Positions 21,721 through 33,785 of a stretch of DNA of 64,000 bases are shown in pieces. Source of the stretch: Misgurnus anguillicaudatus (lineage: Eukaryota > Chordata > Actinopteri > Cypriniformes > Cobitidae); contig NC_073346.2 in NCBI RefSeq assembly GCF_027580225.2, positions 7,156,001 to 7,220,000 on the forward strand, given 5' to 3'. Position numbers and translations under genes: made by a program. The notes under the pieces were generated by a model, which did no database searches, had not been told where the DNA came from, and saw only the letters and a program-made list of their open reading frames with translations. Position 1 is the first letter of the stretch. The number at the start of each line of letters is the position of its first letter.

Positions 21721-21806
21721 GATTTCGCCTCTCTTCCTTCTCGTTTTCTCTTTCGCTTTTTCCCTTTCTCCTTTTCTTTCTTCCCCCTTTTCCCCCCTTC
21801 TTCCCC
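21721..21806 (+). other. Polypyrimidine tract near right end
   Basis: About 85 bases almost wholly C and T on the + strand, ending about 7 bp before the right terminal repeat. No counterpart at the left end. Confidence 0.8.
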
Positions 21807-21812
21807 GTCATT

Positions 21813-21834
21813 GTTGGACTATTGTTCCCCAGCT
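21813..21834 (-). repeat. Right terminal inverted repeat
   Basis: Read on the minus strand it begins AGCTG and ends ATAGTCCAAC. Differences from the left copy cluster at positions 6-7 and 11-12. Confidence 0.8.
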
Positions 21835-21841
21835 TGGGCGC
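21835..21841. repeat. Target site duplication, right copy
   Basis: TGGGCGC, followed directly by the remaining tRNA-Leu sequence AGCGCCTTAGACC. Confidence 0.85.
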
Positions 21842-21870
21842 AGCGCCTTAGACCGCTCGGCCATCCTGAC
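21835..21870 (-). pseudogene. tRNA-Leu(CAG), 5' fragment split by transposon
   Basis: Unit 5. Acceptor 5' strand, D arm and 5' anticodon stem survive (21842-21870), preceded by the second target duplication copy at 21835-21841. The two fragments plus one duplication copy add up to 83 nt, exactly one Leu gene, so nothing was lost at insertion. Confidence 0.95.
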
Positions 21871-22991
21871 CAACCCAACTGGCCCGGGCGAGTCGATTGC
21901 GCTCCTCAGCGAATGTGCCGGTGTAGCTTTTGGAATGACTCACGATTTTATTGCCTTCATGCAGCTCATCTTTAATTCTTATTTATTTCTTTACAAACGC
22001 CTTGAAATAGTGACGAATGTGGATTTTTCGAAATGAGGAACAATGTGCCCGAAGCCTTTCATTTGCCAAAAGCACACCCAGCCCGTCTCCATATGCCCTG
22101 TAACGGATGCTGTCAAAGTGGTTTTGCATTCAATGATCCTTTCCCCCTTGATCATACTGTTTTAGAACAGGGTCACAAAAAGGAATCGCCATTCTCAGAC
22201 CCTGCTCGTTCTACTTGAACGCGCAATGAAAATACTTGATCAAATGCGGATGGACGCCGGCATTGCAATTTAGCGAAAAAGCGCCATCTCTGTACGTCTC
22301 AGGGCCTTTTTATGGTTCGCAGTTGCCTTCTAATGTAGACAGTTAACCATACGGCGGCGACATCCTTAAAAGAACCGGTGGCATTGTGTCTCGAGCACAC
22401 AAGGCAAACAAGAGATTCTTCAAGAGGTGAGTGCGAAGTACAGTTTACTGCCACAGGCAATGGCCGCAGAGCTTTTTCTTTAACAGACTCTAATACGTGG
22501 AACACGTCACCAACTTACATAGGACAGTCTTTCAACTTTAGCACAATTTAAGTTTTTCTACTAGATAATGAGGCTAAAGACGAGCCAAACACGTGATCAC
22601 TGAACAACTGGGACTTTGCATTGTGGATATGTAACGTTATTCCATTAATCTGTCAGCTGTGTCAAATGTGTCAAATGTAAGTGTTTATTTATAATGGGTT
22701 TTATCTAGCCTGAGAGCATGTGCGCCAAGATCGTCCAGCAACGGCAGGCGTGCCATTCTCGACACCATTTAAAAGACGATAGGAATCCTGGGCATGACAT
22801 AGCCCCTCTGTGTCTCCTTGAAGTTGTTTCTGTACGTGTAACAAATTAAGAACGAGAAGGTCCTCAGTGTGGGTAGCCAGAGTGCAAGAAGCCCAGTCGT
22901 GCTCTCCTCGCAGGAGTTTCCTCGCTGGTGGCGCACAAAATGCCACGCAACCAGACACAAGGGGCCACCCAGGAGCTGTCGGTCTGGGCGT

Positions 22992-23065
22992 GCCTCGTTG
23001 GCGCAGTTAGGCAGCGCGTCAGTCTCATAATCTGAAGGTCGTGAGTTCGAGCCTCACACGGGGCA
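22992..23065 (+). tRNA. tRNA-Met(CAT)
   Basis: Unit 6. Same as 2524-2597. Confidence 0.97.
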
Positions 23066-23157
23066 GGGTGCCCTTTTGTCGACTAGTTTGAGCATTTGGC
23101 CCCGTTTTCCTTCCGCACAGTGTGCCACGCGTCCACGGCCTGAAGGCCAGCGTGTCC

Positions 23158-23229
23158 TCCCTGGTGGTCTAGTGGCTAGGATTCGGCGCTCTCACCGCCG
23201 CGGCCCGGGTTCGATTCCCGGTCAGGGAA
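23158..23229 (+). tRNA. tRNA-Glu(CTC)
   Basis: Unit 6. Unchanged. Confidence 0.97.
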
Positions 23230-23497
23230 CGCTCTTTTGACGTGCGCTTGCCTTTTTCACCGGCCGGGTTATGCGCAATGCTGGCTTCGAAGGCAAGGAT
23301 CGCAGCACCTCCAAGAGGCAAAGCTTCACTGCCTCCGGCCCATCGACCTAAGGTTGGACGGCTAAATTGCCTGCCTGCAGTCCTGCGCTCCGCCATCTGA
23401 GCAATCAGAGCCTGGTGTGCATCCTCTGCTCTACTGAGGCATGTTGACGCAGGACAGCAGACACCCAACTTGTGGGAGGAAGGAGTAAAAACAGGAT

Positions 23498-23570
23498 CGA
23501 GCCAGCCAGGAGTCGAACCTAGAATCTTCTGATCCGTAGTCAGACGCGTTATCCATTGCGCCACTGGCCC
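23498..23570 (-). tRNA. tRNA-Arg(ACG)
   Basis: Unit 6. Same as 3030-3102. Confidence 0.97.
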
Positions 23571-24356
23571 AACAACCTTGGAAGTCATGCTCGGAGAAGA
23601 CAGCTGGATTCTGGAGGCCAGCTGCCAAACTTCATTATTAAATATTAATCCGGTTTTACTCTGCCATCATTAAATCCATTATTACACAATCAATAATTAC
23701 ATGGTTCCCTGCTGCAGCAGCCAAGGACAAGGCCAAGCTGCAGCGGGTGATCCGCTCGGCAGAGAGAGTGATCAACACCTCTCTACCTTCTCTGGAATCC
23801 CTTCACAACATCAGGGCTGTGAGAAGGGCAAGAAAAATTATGTCTGACCCATCTCATCCAGGCTGTACCATGTTTCAGCTGCTCCTTTCAGGTAGAAGGC
23901 TTCGGCTCCCGAGAACTGCAAAATCCCGGCATCGCCTGAGCTTCTTTCCCACGGCCGCCAGGCTGCTTAATGACAATTCAATTCCTTTTCAGGACTGAAT
24001 GCACTGTTTGCACTTTATTGTTTCTATTACTCCTACTTTTATCATTCAGTATTAGTGTAAGTATCATTATTACTCTTAGCACCTTCCATTCACCTTCCAT
24101 ATGACTGTGTATTGTCATATCTTGTTCTGTCTTAATGTTTCGTTTGCCACATTACATCCATGCGTGACTGGATGTAAAGAATTCCAATTGTGTTTGACAC
24201 TATATTGCAATAAATTGAACCTTGAACCTTCATCTCTACCAAAATGGGAAACCGGGTCATCCCCCGCGTGCCTGTCTCCTGGCGTCTCTGAAAAGGACGC
24301 TCCCTCAGAAGAAAGCGCGATACACAGCACGGGTGGCTACAACAAAGGCAAGAGAA

Positions 24357-24439
24357 TGTCAGAAGTGGGATTCGAACCCACGCCTCCAGAGGAGACTGCG
24401 ACCTGAACGCAGCGCCTTAGACCGCTCGGCCATCCTGAC
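24357..24439 (-). tRNA. tRNA-Leu(CAG)
   Basis: Unit 6. Unchanged. Confidence 0.97.
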
Positions 24440-25563
24440 CAACCCAACTGGCCCGGGCGAGTCGATTGCGCTCCTCAGCGAATGTGCCGGTGTAGCTTTT
24501 GGAATGACTCACGATTTTATTGCCTTCATGCAGCTCATCTTTAATTCTTATTTATTTCTTTACAAACGCCTTGAAATAGTGACGAATGTGGATTTTTCGA
24601 AATGAGGAACAATGTGCCCGAAGCCTTTCATTTGCCAAAAGCACACCCAGCCCGTCTCCATATGCCCTGTAACGGATGCTGTCAAAGTGGTTTTGCATTC
24701 AATGATCCTTTCCCCCTTGATCATACTGTTTTAGAACAGGGTCACAAAAAGGAATCGCCATTCTCAGACCCTGCTCGTTCTACTTGAACGCGCAAGGAAA
24801 ATACTTGATCAAATGCGGATGGACGCCGGCATTGCAATTTAGCGAAAAAGCGCCATCTCTGTACGTCTCAGGGCCTTTTTATGGTTCGCAGTTGCCTTCT
24901 AATGTAGACAACAGTTAACCATACGGCGGCGACATCCTTAAAAGAACCGGTGGCATTGTGTCTCGAGCACACAAGGCAAACAAGAGATTCTTCAAGAGGT
25001 GAGTGCGAAGTACAGTTTACTGCCACAGGCAATGGCCGCAGAGCTTTTTCTTTAACAGACTCTAATACGTGGAACACGTCACCAACTTACATAGGACAGT
25101 CTTTCAACTTTAGCACAATTTAAGTTTTTCTACTAGATAATGAGGCTAAAGACGAGCCAAACACGTGATCACTGAACAACTGGGACTTTGCATTGTGGAT
25201 ATGTAACGTTATTCCATTAATCTGTCAGCTGTGTCAAATGTGTCAAATGTAAGTGTTTATTTATAATGGGTTTTATCTAGCCTGAGAGCATGTGCGCCAA
25301 GATCGTCCAGCAACGGCAGGCGTGCCATTCTCGACACCATTTAAAAGACGATAGGAATCCTGGGCATGACATAGCCCCTCTGTGTCTCCTTGAAGTTGTT
25401 TCTGTACGTGTAACAAATTAAGAACGAGAAGGTCCTCAGTGTGGGTAGCCAGAGTGCAAGAAGCCCAGTCGTGCTCTCCTCGCAGGAGTTTCCTCGCTGG
25501 TGGCGCACAAAATGCCACGCAACCAGACACAAGGGGCCACCCAGGAGCCGTCGGTCTGGGCGT

Positions 25564-25637
25564 GCCTCGTTGGCGCAGTTAGGCAGCACGTCAGTCTCAT
25601 AATCTGAAGGTCGTGAGTTCGAGCCTCACACGGGGCA
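25564..25637 (+). tRNA. tRNA-Met(CAT), D-stem variant
   Basis: Unit 7. GCGC to GCAC in the 3' D stem gives a C11.A24 mismatch; shared with units 8, 10 and 11. Confidence 0.9.
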
Positions 25638-25729
25638 GGGTGCCCTTTTGTCGACTAGTTTGAGCATTTGGCCCCGTTTTCCTTCCGCACAGTGTGCCAC
25701 GCGTCCACGGCCTGAAGGCCAGCGTGTCC

Positions 25730-25801
25730 TCCCTGGTGGTCTAGTGGCTAGGATTCGGCGCTCTCACCGCCGCGGCCCGGGTTCGATTCCCGGTCAGGGA
25801 A
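25730..25801 (+). tRNA. tRNA-Glu(CTC)
   Basis: Unit 7. Unchanged. Confidence 0.97.
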
Positions 25802-26069
25802 CGCTCTTTTGACGTGCGCTTGCCTTTTTCACCGGCCGGGTTATGCGCAATGCTGGCTTCGAAGGCAAGGATTGCAGCACCTCCAAGAGGCAAAGCTTCA
25901 CTGCCTCCGGCCCATCGACCTAAGGTTGGACGGCTAAATTGCCTGCCTGCAGTCCTGCGCTCCGCCATCTGAGCAATCAGAGCCTGGTGTGCGTCCTCTG
26001 CTCTACTGAGGCATGTTGACGCAGGACAGCAGACACCCAACTTGTGGGAGGAAGGAGTAAAAACAGGAT

Positions 26070-26142
26070 CGAGCCAGCCAGGAGTCGAACCTAGAATCTT
26101 CTGATCCGTAGTCAGACGCGTTATCCATTGCACCACTGGACC
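26070..26142 (-). tRNA. tRNA-Arg(ACG), acceptor variant
   Basis: Unit 7. G3 to T gives a T.C mismatch at acceptor pair 3-70, and C11 to T makes a D-stem wobble; shared with units 8, 10 and 11. Possibly impaired. Confidence 0.85.
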
Positions 26143-26928
26143 AACAACCTGGGAAGTCATGCTTGGAGAAGACAGCTGGATTCTGGAAGCCAGCTGCCAA
26201 ACTTCATTATTAAATATTAATCCGGTTTTACTCTGCCATCATTAAATCCATTATTACACAATCAATAATTACATGGTTCCCTGCTGCAGCAGCCAAGGAC
26301 AAGGCCAAGCTGCAGCGGGTGATCCGCTCGGCAGAGAGAGTGATCAACACCTCTCTACCTTCTCTGGAATCCCTTCACAACATCAGGGCTGTGAGAAGGG
26401 CAAGAAAAATTATGTCTGACCCATCTCATCCAGGCTGTACCATGTTTCAGCTGCTCCTTTCAGGTAGAAGGCTTCGGCTCCCGAGAACTGCAAAATCCCG
26501 TCATCGCCTGAGCTTCTTTCCCACGGCCGCCAGGCTGCTTAATGACAATCCAATTCCTTTTCAGGGCTGAATGCACTGTTTGCACTTTATTGTTTCTATT
26601 ACTCCTACTTTTATCATTCAGTATTAGTGTAAGTATCATTATTACTCTTAGCACCTTCCATTCACCTTCCATATGACTGTGTATTGTCATATCTTGTTCT
26701 GTCTTAATGTTTCGTTTGCCACATTACATCCATGCGTGACTGGATGTAAAGAATTCCAATTGTGTTTGACACTATATTGCAATAAATTGAACCTTGAACC
26801 TTCATCTCTACCAAAATGGGAAACCGGGTCATCCCCCGCGTGCCTGTCTCCTGGCGTCTTTGAAAAGGACGCTCCCTCGGAAGAAAGCGCGATACACAGC
26901 ACGGGTGGCTACAACAAAGGCAAGAGAA

Positions 26929-27011
26929 TGTCAGAAGTGGGATTCGAACCCACGCCTCCAGAGGAGACTGCGACCTGAACGCAGCGCCTTAGACCGCTCG
27001 GCCATCCTGAC
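26929..27011 (-). tRNA. tRNA-Leu(CAG)
   Basis: Unit 7. Unchanged. Confidence 0.97.
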
Positions 27012-28135
27012 CAACCCAACTGGCCCGGGCGAGTCGATTGCGCTCCTCAGCGAATGTGCCGGTGTAGCTTTTGGAATGACTCACGATTTTATTGCCTTCA
27101 TGCAGCTCATCTTTAATTCTTATTTATTTCTTTACAAACGCCTTGAAATAGTGACGAATGTGGATTTTTCGAAATGAGGAACAATGTGCCCGAAGCCTTT
27201 CATTTGCCAAAAGCACACCCAGCCCGTCTCCATATGCCCTGTAACGGATGCTGTCAAAGTGGTTTTGCATTCAATGATCCTTTCCCCCTTGATCATACTG
27301 TTTTAGAACAGGGTCACAAAAAGGAATCGCCATTCTCAGACCCTGCTCGTTCTACTTGAACGCGCAATGAAAATACTTGATCAAATGCGGATGGACGCCG
27401 GCATTGCAATTTAGCGAAAAAGCGCCATCTCTGTACGTCTCAGGGCCTTTTTATGGTTCGCAGTTGCCTTCTAATGTAGACAACAGTTAACCATACGGCG
27501 GCGACATCCTTAAAAGAACCGGTGGCATTGTGTCTCGAGCACACAAGGCAAACAAGAGATTCTTCAAGAGGTGAGTGCGAAGTACAGTTTACTGCCACAG
27601 GCAATGGCCGCAGAGCTTTTTCTTTAACAGACTCTAATACGTGGAACACGTCACCAACTTACATAGGACAGTCTTTCAACTTTAGCACAATTTAAGTTTT
27701 TCTACTAGATAATGAGGCTAAAGACGAGCCAAACACGTGATCACTGAACAACTGGGACTTTGCATTGTGGATATGTAACGTTATTCCATTAATCTGTCAG
27801 CTGTGTCAAATGTGTCAAATGTAAGTGTTTATTTATAATGGGTTTTATCTAGCCTGAGAGCATGTGCGCCAAGATCGTCCAGCAACGGCAGGCGTGCCAT
27901 TCTCGACACCATTTAAAAGACGATAGGAATCCTGGGCATGACATAGCCCCTCTGTGTCTCCTTGAAGTTGTTTCTGTACGTGTAACAAATTAAGAACGAG
28001 AAGGTCCTCAGTGTGGGTAGCCAGAGTGCAAGAAGCCCAGTCGTGCTCTCCTCGCAGGAGTTTCCTCGCTGGTGGCGCACAAAATGCCACGCAACCAGAC
28101 ACAAGGGGCCACCCAGGAGCCGTCGGTCTGGGCGT

Positions 28136-28209
28136 GCCTCGTTGGCGCAGTTAGGCAGCACGTCAGTCTCATAATCTGAAGGTCGTGAGTTCGAGCCTCA
28201 CACGGGGCA
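28136..28209 (+). tRNA. tRNA-Met(CAT), D-stem variant
   Basis: Unit 8. Same C11.A24 mismatch as unit 7. Confidence 0.9.
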
Positions 28210-28301
28210 GGGTGCCCTTTTGTCGACTAGTTTGAGCATTTGGCCCCGTTTTCCTTCCGCACAGTGTGCCACGCGTCCACGGCCTGAAGGCCAGCGTGTC
28301 C

Positions 28302-28373
28302 TCCCTGGTGGTCTAGTGGCTAGGATTCGGCGCTCTCACCGCCGCGGCCCGGGTTCGATTCCCGGTCAGGGAA
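28302..28373 (+). tRNA. tRNA-Glu(CTC)
   Basis: Unit 8. Unchanged. Confidence 0.97.
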
Positions 28374-28641
28374 CGCTCTTTTGACGTGCGCTTGCCTTTT
28401 TCACCGGCCGGGTTATGCGCAATGCTGGCTTCGAAGGCAAGGATCGCAGCACCTCCAAGAGGCAAAGCTTCACTGCCTCCGGCCCATCGACCTAAGGTTG
28501 GACGGCTAAATTGCCTGCCTGCAGTCCTGCGCTCCGCCATCTGAGCAATCAGAGCCTGGTGTGCGTCCTCTGCTCTACTGAGGCATGTTGACGCAGGACA
28601 GCAGACACCCAACTTGTGGGAGGAAGGAGTAAAAACAGGAT

Positions 28642-28714
28642 CGAGCCAGCCAGGAGTCGAACCTAGAATCTTCTGATCCGTAGTCAGACGCGTTATCCAT
28701 TGCACCACTGGACC
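28642..28714 (-). tRNA. tRNA-Arg(ACG), acceptor variant
   Basis: Unit 8. Same two changes as unit 7. Confidence 0.85.
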
Positions 28715-29500
28715 AACAACCTGGGAAGTCATGCTTGGAGAAGACAGCTGGATTCTGGAAGCCAGCTGCCAAACTTCATTATTAAATATTAATCCGGTTT
28801 TACTCTGCCATCATTAAATCCATTATTACACAATCAATAATTACATGGTTCCCTGCTGCAGCAGCCAAGGACAAGGCCAAGCTGCAGCGGGTGATCCGCT
28901 CGGCAGAGAGAGTGATCAACACCTCTCTACCTTCTCTGGAATCCCTTCACAACATCAGGGCTGTGAGAAGGGCAAGAAAAATTATGTCTGACCCATCTCA
29001 TCCAGGCTGTACCATGTTTCAGCTGCTCCTTTCAGGTAGAAGGCTTCGGCTCCCGAGAACTGCAAAATCCCGTCATCGCCTGAGCTTCTTTCCCACGGCC
29101 GCCAGGCTGCTTAATGACAATCCAATTCCTTTTCAGGGCTGAATGCACTGTTTGCACTTTATTGTTTCTATTACTCCTACTTTTATCATTCAGTATTAGT
29201 GTAAGTATCATTATTACTCTTAGCACCTTCCATTCACCTTCCATATGACTGTGTATTGTCATATCTTGTTCTGTCTTAATGTTTCGTTTGCCACATTACA
29301 TCCATGCGTGACTGGATGTAAAGAATTCCAATTGTGTTTGACACTATATTGCAATAAATTGAACCTTGAACCTTCATCTCTACCAAAATGGGAAACCGGG
29401 TCATCCCCCGCGTGCCTGTCTCCTGGCGTCTTTGAAAAGGACGCTCCCTCGGAAGAAAGCGCGATACACAGCACGGGTGGCTACAACAAAGGCAAGAGAA

Positions 29501-29583
29501 TGTCAGAAGTGGGATTCGAACCCACGCCTCCAGAGGAGACTGCGACCTGAACGCAGCGCCTTAGACCGCTCGGCCATCCTGAC
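29501..29583 (-). tRNA. tRNA-Leu(CAG)
   Basis: Unit 8. Unchanged. Confidence 0.97.
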
Positions 29584-30707
29584 CAACCCAACTGGCCCGG
29601 GCGAGTCGATTGCACTCCTCAGCGAATGTGCCGGTGTAGCTTTTGGAATGACTCACGATTTTATTGCCTTCATGCAGCTCATCTTTAATTCTTATTTATT
29701 TCTTTACAAACGCCTTGAAATAGTGACGAATGTGGATTTTTCGAAATGAGGAACAATGTGCCCGAAGCCTTTCATTTGCCAAAAGCACACCCAGCCCGTC
29801 TCCATATGCCTTGTAACGGATGCTGTCAAAGTGGTTTTGCATTCAATGATCCTTTCCCCCTTGATCATACTGTTTTAGAACAGGGTCACAAAAAGGAATC
29901 GCCATTCTCAGACCCTGCTCTTTCTACTTGAACGCGCAATGAAAATACTTGATCAAATGCGGATGGACGCCGGCATTGCAATTTAGCGAAAAAGCGCCAT
30001 CTCTGTACGTCTCAGGGCCTTTTTATGGTTCGCAGTTGCCTTCTAATGTAGACAACAGTTAACCATACGGCGGCGACATCCTTAAAAGAACCGGTGGCAT
30101 TGTGTCTCGAGCACACAAGGCAAACAAGAGATTCTTCAAGAGGTGAGTGCGAAGTACAGTTTACTGCCACAGGCAATGGCCGCAGAGCTTTTTCTTTAAC
30201 AGACTCTAATACGTGGAACACGTCACCAACTTACATAGGACAGTCTTTCAACTTTAGCACAATTTAAGTTTTTCTACTAGATAATGAGGCTAAAGACGAG
30301 CCAAACACGTGATCACTGAACAACTGGGACTTTGCATTGTGGATATGTAACGTTATTCCATTAATCTGTCAGCTGTGTCAAATGTGTCAAATGTAAGTGT
30401 TTATTTATAATGGGTTTTATCTAGCCTGAGAGCATGTGCGCCAAGATCGTCCAGCAACGGCAGGCGTGCCATTCTCGACACCATTTAAAAGACGATAGGA
30501 ATCCTGGGCATGACATAGCCCCTCTGTGTCTCCTTGAAGTTGTTTCTGTACGTGTAACAAATTAAGAACGAGAAGGTCCTCAGTGTGGGTAGCCAGAGTG
30601 CAAGAAGCCCAGTCGTGCTCTCCTCGCAGGAGTTTCCTCGCTGGTGGCGCACAAAATGCCACGCAACCAGACACAAGGGGCCACCCAGGAGCTGTCGGTC
30701 TGGGCGT

Positions 30708-30781
30708 GCCTCGTTGGCGCAGTTAGGCAGCGCGTCAGTCTCATAATCTGAAGGTCGTGAGTTCGAGCCTCACACGGGGCA
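30708..30781 (+). tRNA. tRNA-Met(CAT)
   Basis: Unit 9. Same as 2524-2597. Confidence 0.97.
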
Positions 30782-30873
30782 GGGTGCCCTTTTGTCGACT
30801 AGTTTGAGCATTTGGCCCCGTTTTCCTTCCGCACAGTGTGCCACGCGTCCACGGCCTGAAGCCCAGCGTGTCC

Positions 30874-30945
30874 TCCCTGGTGGTCTAGTGGCTAGGATTC
30901 GGCGCTCTCACCGCCGCGGCCCGGGTTCGATTCCCGGTCAGGGAA
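30874..30945 (+). tRNA. tRNA-Glu(CTC)
   Basis: Unit 9. Unchanged. Confidence 0.97.
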
Positions 30946-31213
30946 CGCTCTTTTGACGTGCGCTTGCCTTTTTCACCGGCCGGGTTATGCGCAATGCTGG
31001 CTTCGAAGGCAAGGATCGCAGCACCTCCAAGAGGCAAAGCTTCACTGCCTCCGGCCCATCGACCTAAGGTTGGACGGCTAAATTGCCTGCCTGCAGTCCT
31101 GCGCTCCGCCATCTGAGCAATCAGAGCCTGGTGTGCATCCTCTGCTCTACTGAGGCATGTTGACGCAGGACAGCAGACACCCAACTTGTGGGAGGAAGGA
31201 GTAAAAACAGGAT

Positions 31214-31286
31214 CGAGCCAGCCAGGAGTCGAACCTAGAATCTTCTGATCCGTAGTCAGACGCGTTATCCATTGCGCCACTGGCCC
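31214..31286 (-). tRNA. tRNA-Arg(ACG)
   Basis: Unit 9. Same as 3030-3102. Confidence 0.97.
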
Positions 31287-32072
31287 AACAACCTTGGAAG
31301 TCATGCTCGGAGAAGACAGCTGGATTCTGGAGGCCAGCTGCCAAACTTCATTATTAAATATTAATCCGGTTTTACTCTGCCATCATTAAATCCATTATTA
31401 CACAATCAATAATTACATGGTTCCCTGCTGCAGCAGCCAAGGACAAGGCCAAGCTGCAGCGGGTGATCCGCTCGGCAGAGAGAGTGATCAACACCTCTCT
31501 ACCTTCTCTGGAATCCCTTCACAACATCAGGGCTGTGAGAAGGGCAAGAAAAATTATGTCTGACCCATCTCATCCAGGCTGTACCATGTTTCAGCTGCTC
31601 CTTTCAGGTAGAAGGCTTCGGCTCCCGAGAACTGCAAAATCCCGGCATCGCCTGAGCTTCTTTCCCACGGCCGCCAGGCTGCTTAATGACAATTCAATTC
31701 CTTTTCAGGACTGAATGCACTGTTTGCACTTTATTGTTTCTATTACTCCTACTTTTATCATTCAGTATTAGTGTAAGTATCATTATTACTCTTAGCACCT
31801 TCCATTCACCTTCCATATGACTGTGTATTGTCATATCTTGTTCTGTCTTAATGTTTCGTTTGCCACATTACATCCATGCGTGACTGGATGTAAAGAATTC
31901 CAATTGTGTTTGACACTATATTGCAATAAATTGAACCTTGAACCTTCATCTCTACCAAAATGGGAAACCGGGTCATCCCCCGCGTGCCTGTCTCCTGGCG
32001 TCTCTGAAAAGGACGCTCCCTCAGAAGAAAGCGCGATACACAGCACGGGTGGCTACAACAAAGGCAAGAGAA

Positions 32073-32155
32073 TGTCAGAAGTGGGATTCGAACCCACGCC
32101 TCCAGAGGAGACTGCGACCTGAACGCAGCGCCTTAGACCGCTCGGCCATCCTGAC
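32073..32155 (-). tRNA. tRNA-Leu(CAG)
   Basis: Unit 9. Unchanged. Confidence 0.97.
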
Positions 32156-33279
32156 CAACCCAACTGGCCCGGGCGAGTCGATTGCGCTCCTCAGCGAATG
32201 TGCCGGTGTAGCTTTTGGAATGACTCACGATTTTATTGCCTTCATGCAGCTCATCTTTAATTCTTATTTATTTCTTTACAAACGCCTTGAAATAGTGACG
32301 AATGTGGATTTTTCGAAATGAGGAACAATGTGCCCGAAGCCTTTCATTTGCCAAAAGCACACCCAGCCCGTCTCCATATGCCCTGTAACGGATGCTGTCA
32401 AAGTGGTTTTGCATTCAATGATCCTTTCCCCCTTGATCATACTGTTTTAGAACAGGGTCACAAAAAGGAATCGCCATTCTCAGACCCTGCTCGTTCTACT
32501 TGAACGCGCAAGGAAAATACTTGATCAAATGCGGATGGACGCCGGCATTGCAATTTAGCGAAAAAGCGCCATCTCTGTACGTCTCAGGGCCTTTTTATGG
32601 TTCGCAGTTGCCTTCTAATGTAGACAACAGTTAACCATACGGCGGCGACATCCTTAAAAGAACCGGTGGCATTGTGTCTCGAGCACACAAGGCAAACAAG
32701 AGATTCTTCAAGAGGTGAGTGCGAAGTACAGTTTACTGCCACAGGCAATGGCCGCAGAGCTTTTTCTTTAACAGACTCTAATACGTGGAACACGTCACCA
32801 ACTTACATAGGACAGTCTTTCAACTTTAGCACAATTTAAGTTTTTCTACTAGATAATGAGGCTAAAGACGAGCCAAACACGTGATCACTGAACAACTGGG
32901 ACTTTGCATTGTGGATATGTAACGTTATTCCATTAATCTGTCAGCTGTGTCAAATGTGTCAAATGTAAGTGTTTATTTATAATGGGTTTTATCTAGCCTG
33001 AGAGCATGTGCGCCAAGATCGTCCAGCAACGGCAGGCGTGCCATTCTCGACACCATTTAAAAGACGATAGGAATCCTGGGCATGACATAGCCCCTCTGTG
33101 TCTCCTTGAAGTTGTTTCTGTACGTGTAACAAATTAAGAACGAGAAGGTCCTCAGTGTGGGTAGCCAGAGTGCAAGAAGCCCAGTCGTGCTCTCCTCGCA
33201 GGAGTTTCCTCGCTGGTGGCGCACAAAATGCCACGCAACCAGACACAAGGGGCCACCCAGGAGCCGTCGGTCTGGGCGT

Positions 33280-33353
33280 GCCTCGTTGGCGCAGTTAGGC
33301 AGCACGTCAGTCTCATAATCTGAAGGTCGTGAGTTCGAGCCTCACACGGGGCA
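33280..33353 (+). tRNA. tRNA-Met(CAT), D-stem variant
   Basis: Unit 10. Same C11.A24 mismatch as unit 7. Confidence 0.9.
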
Positions 33354-33445
33354 GGGTGCCCTTTTGTCGACTAGTTTGAGCATTTGGCCCCGTTTTCCTT
33401 CCGCACAGTGTGCCACGCGTCCACGGCCTGAAGGCCAGCGTGTCC

Positions 33446-33517
33446 TCCCTGGTGGTCTAGTGGCTAGGATTCGGCGCTCTCACCGCCGCGGCCCGGGTTC
33501 GATTCCCGGTCAGGGAA
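33446..33517 (+). tRNA. tRNA-Glu(CTC)
   Basis: Unit 10. Unchanged. Confidence 0.97.
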
Positions 33518-33785
33518 CGCTCTTTTGACGTGCGCTTGCCTTTTTCACCGGCCGGGTTATGCGCAATGCTGGCTTCGAAGGCAAGGATTGCAGCACCTCC
33601 AAGAGGCAAAGCTTCACTGCCTCCGGCCCATCGACCTAAGGTTGGACGGCTAAATTGCCTGCCTGCAGTCCTGCGCTCCGCCATCTGAGCAATCAGAGCC
33701 TGGTGTGCGTCCTCTGCTCTACTGAGGCATGTTGACGCAGGACAGCAGACACCCAACTTGTGGGAGGAAGGAGTAAAAACAGGAT

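Larger units (their letters stand above)
20567..21812. other. Transposon 3' noncoding region
   Basis: AT-rich, no gene. Holds a polyadenylation signal (20956-20961), a ~215-bp direct duplication (21094-21526), the B-box-like motif and a long polypyrimidine tract before the right terminal repeat. Confidence 0.75.
11795..21834 (+). mobile_element. Dada-like DNA transposon in a tRNA-Leu gene
   Basis: A ~10,040-bp insertion defined precisely by comparison with the uninterrupted array units. It has 7-bp flanking direct repeats, imperfect terminal inverted repeats and a single intact-looking multi-exon transposase gene. Established knowledge: Dada is a superfamily of DDE transposons with 6-7 bp duplications that insert at fixed sites in multicopy snRNA and tRNA genes, described from fish and invertebrates, with transposases distantly related to MuDR, hAT, P, Kolobok and IS256. 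Everything seen here fits. Inference: family membership; I cannot compare with reference Dada sequences. Alternatives are the KDZ/Zisupton group (also large, multi-exon, in fish) or another IS256/MULE-like lineage. Internal nested repeats in introns account for part of its length. Confidence 0.72.

Noticed and set aside
11795..21834. hAT assignment based on a possible 8-bp duplication
   Set aside because: The exact repeat is 7 bp, terminal sequences are not of the CAG...CTG hAT type on both ends, and tRNA targeting plus the core motifs fit Dada better. Not fully excluded.
11795..21834. KDZ/Zisupton assignment (large, multi-exon fish transposons)
   Set aside because: I do not see the cysteine cluster and core motifs I associate with KDZ; kept only as an alternative.
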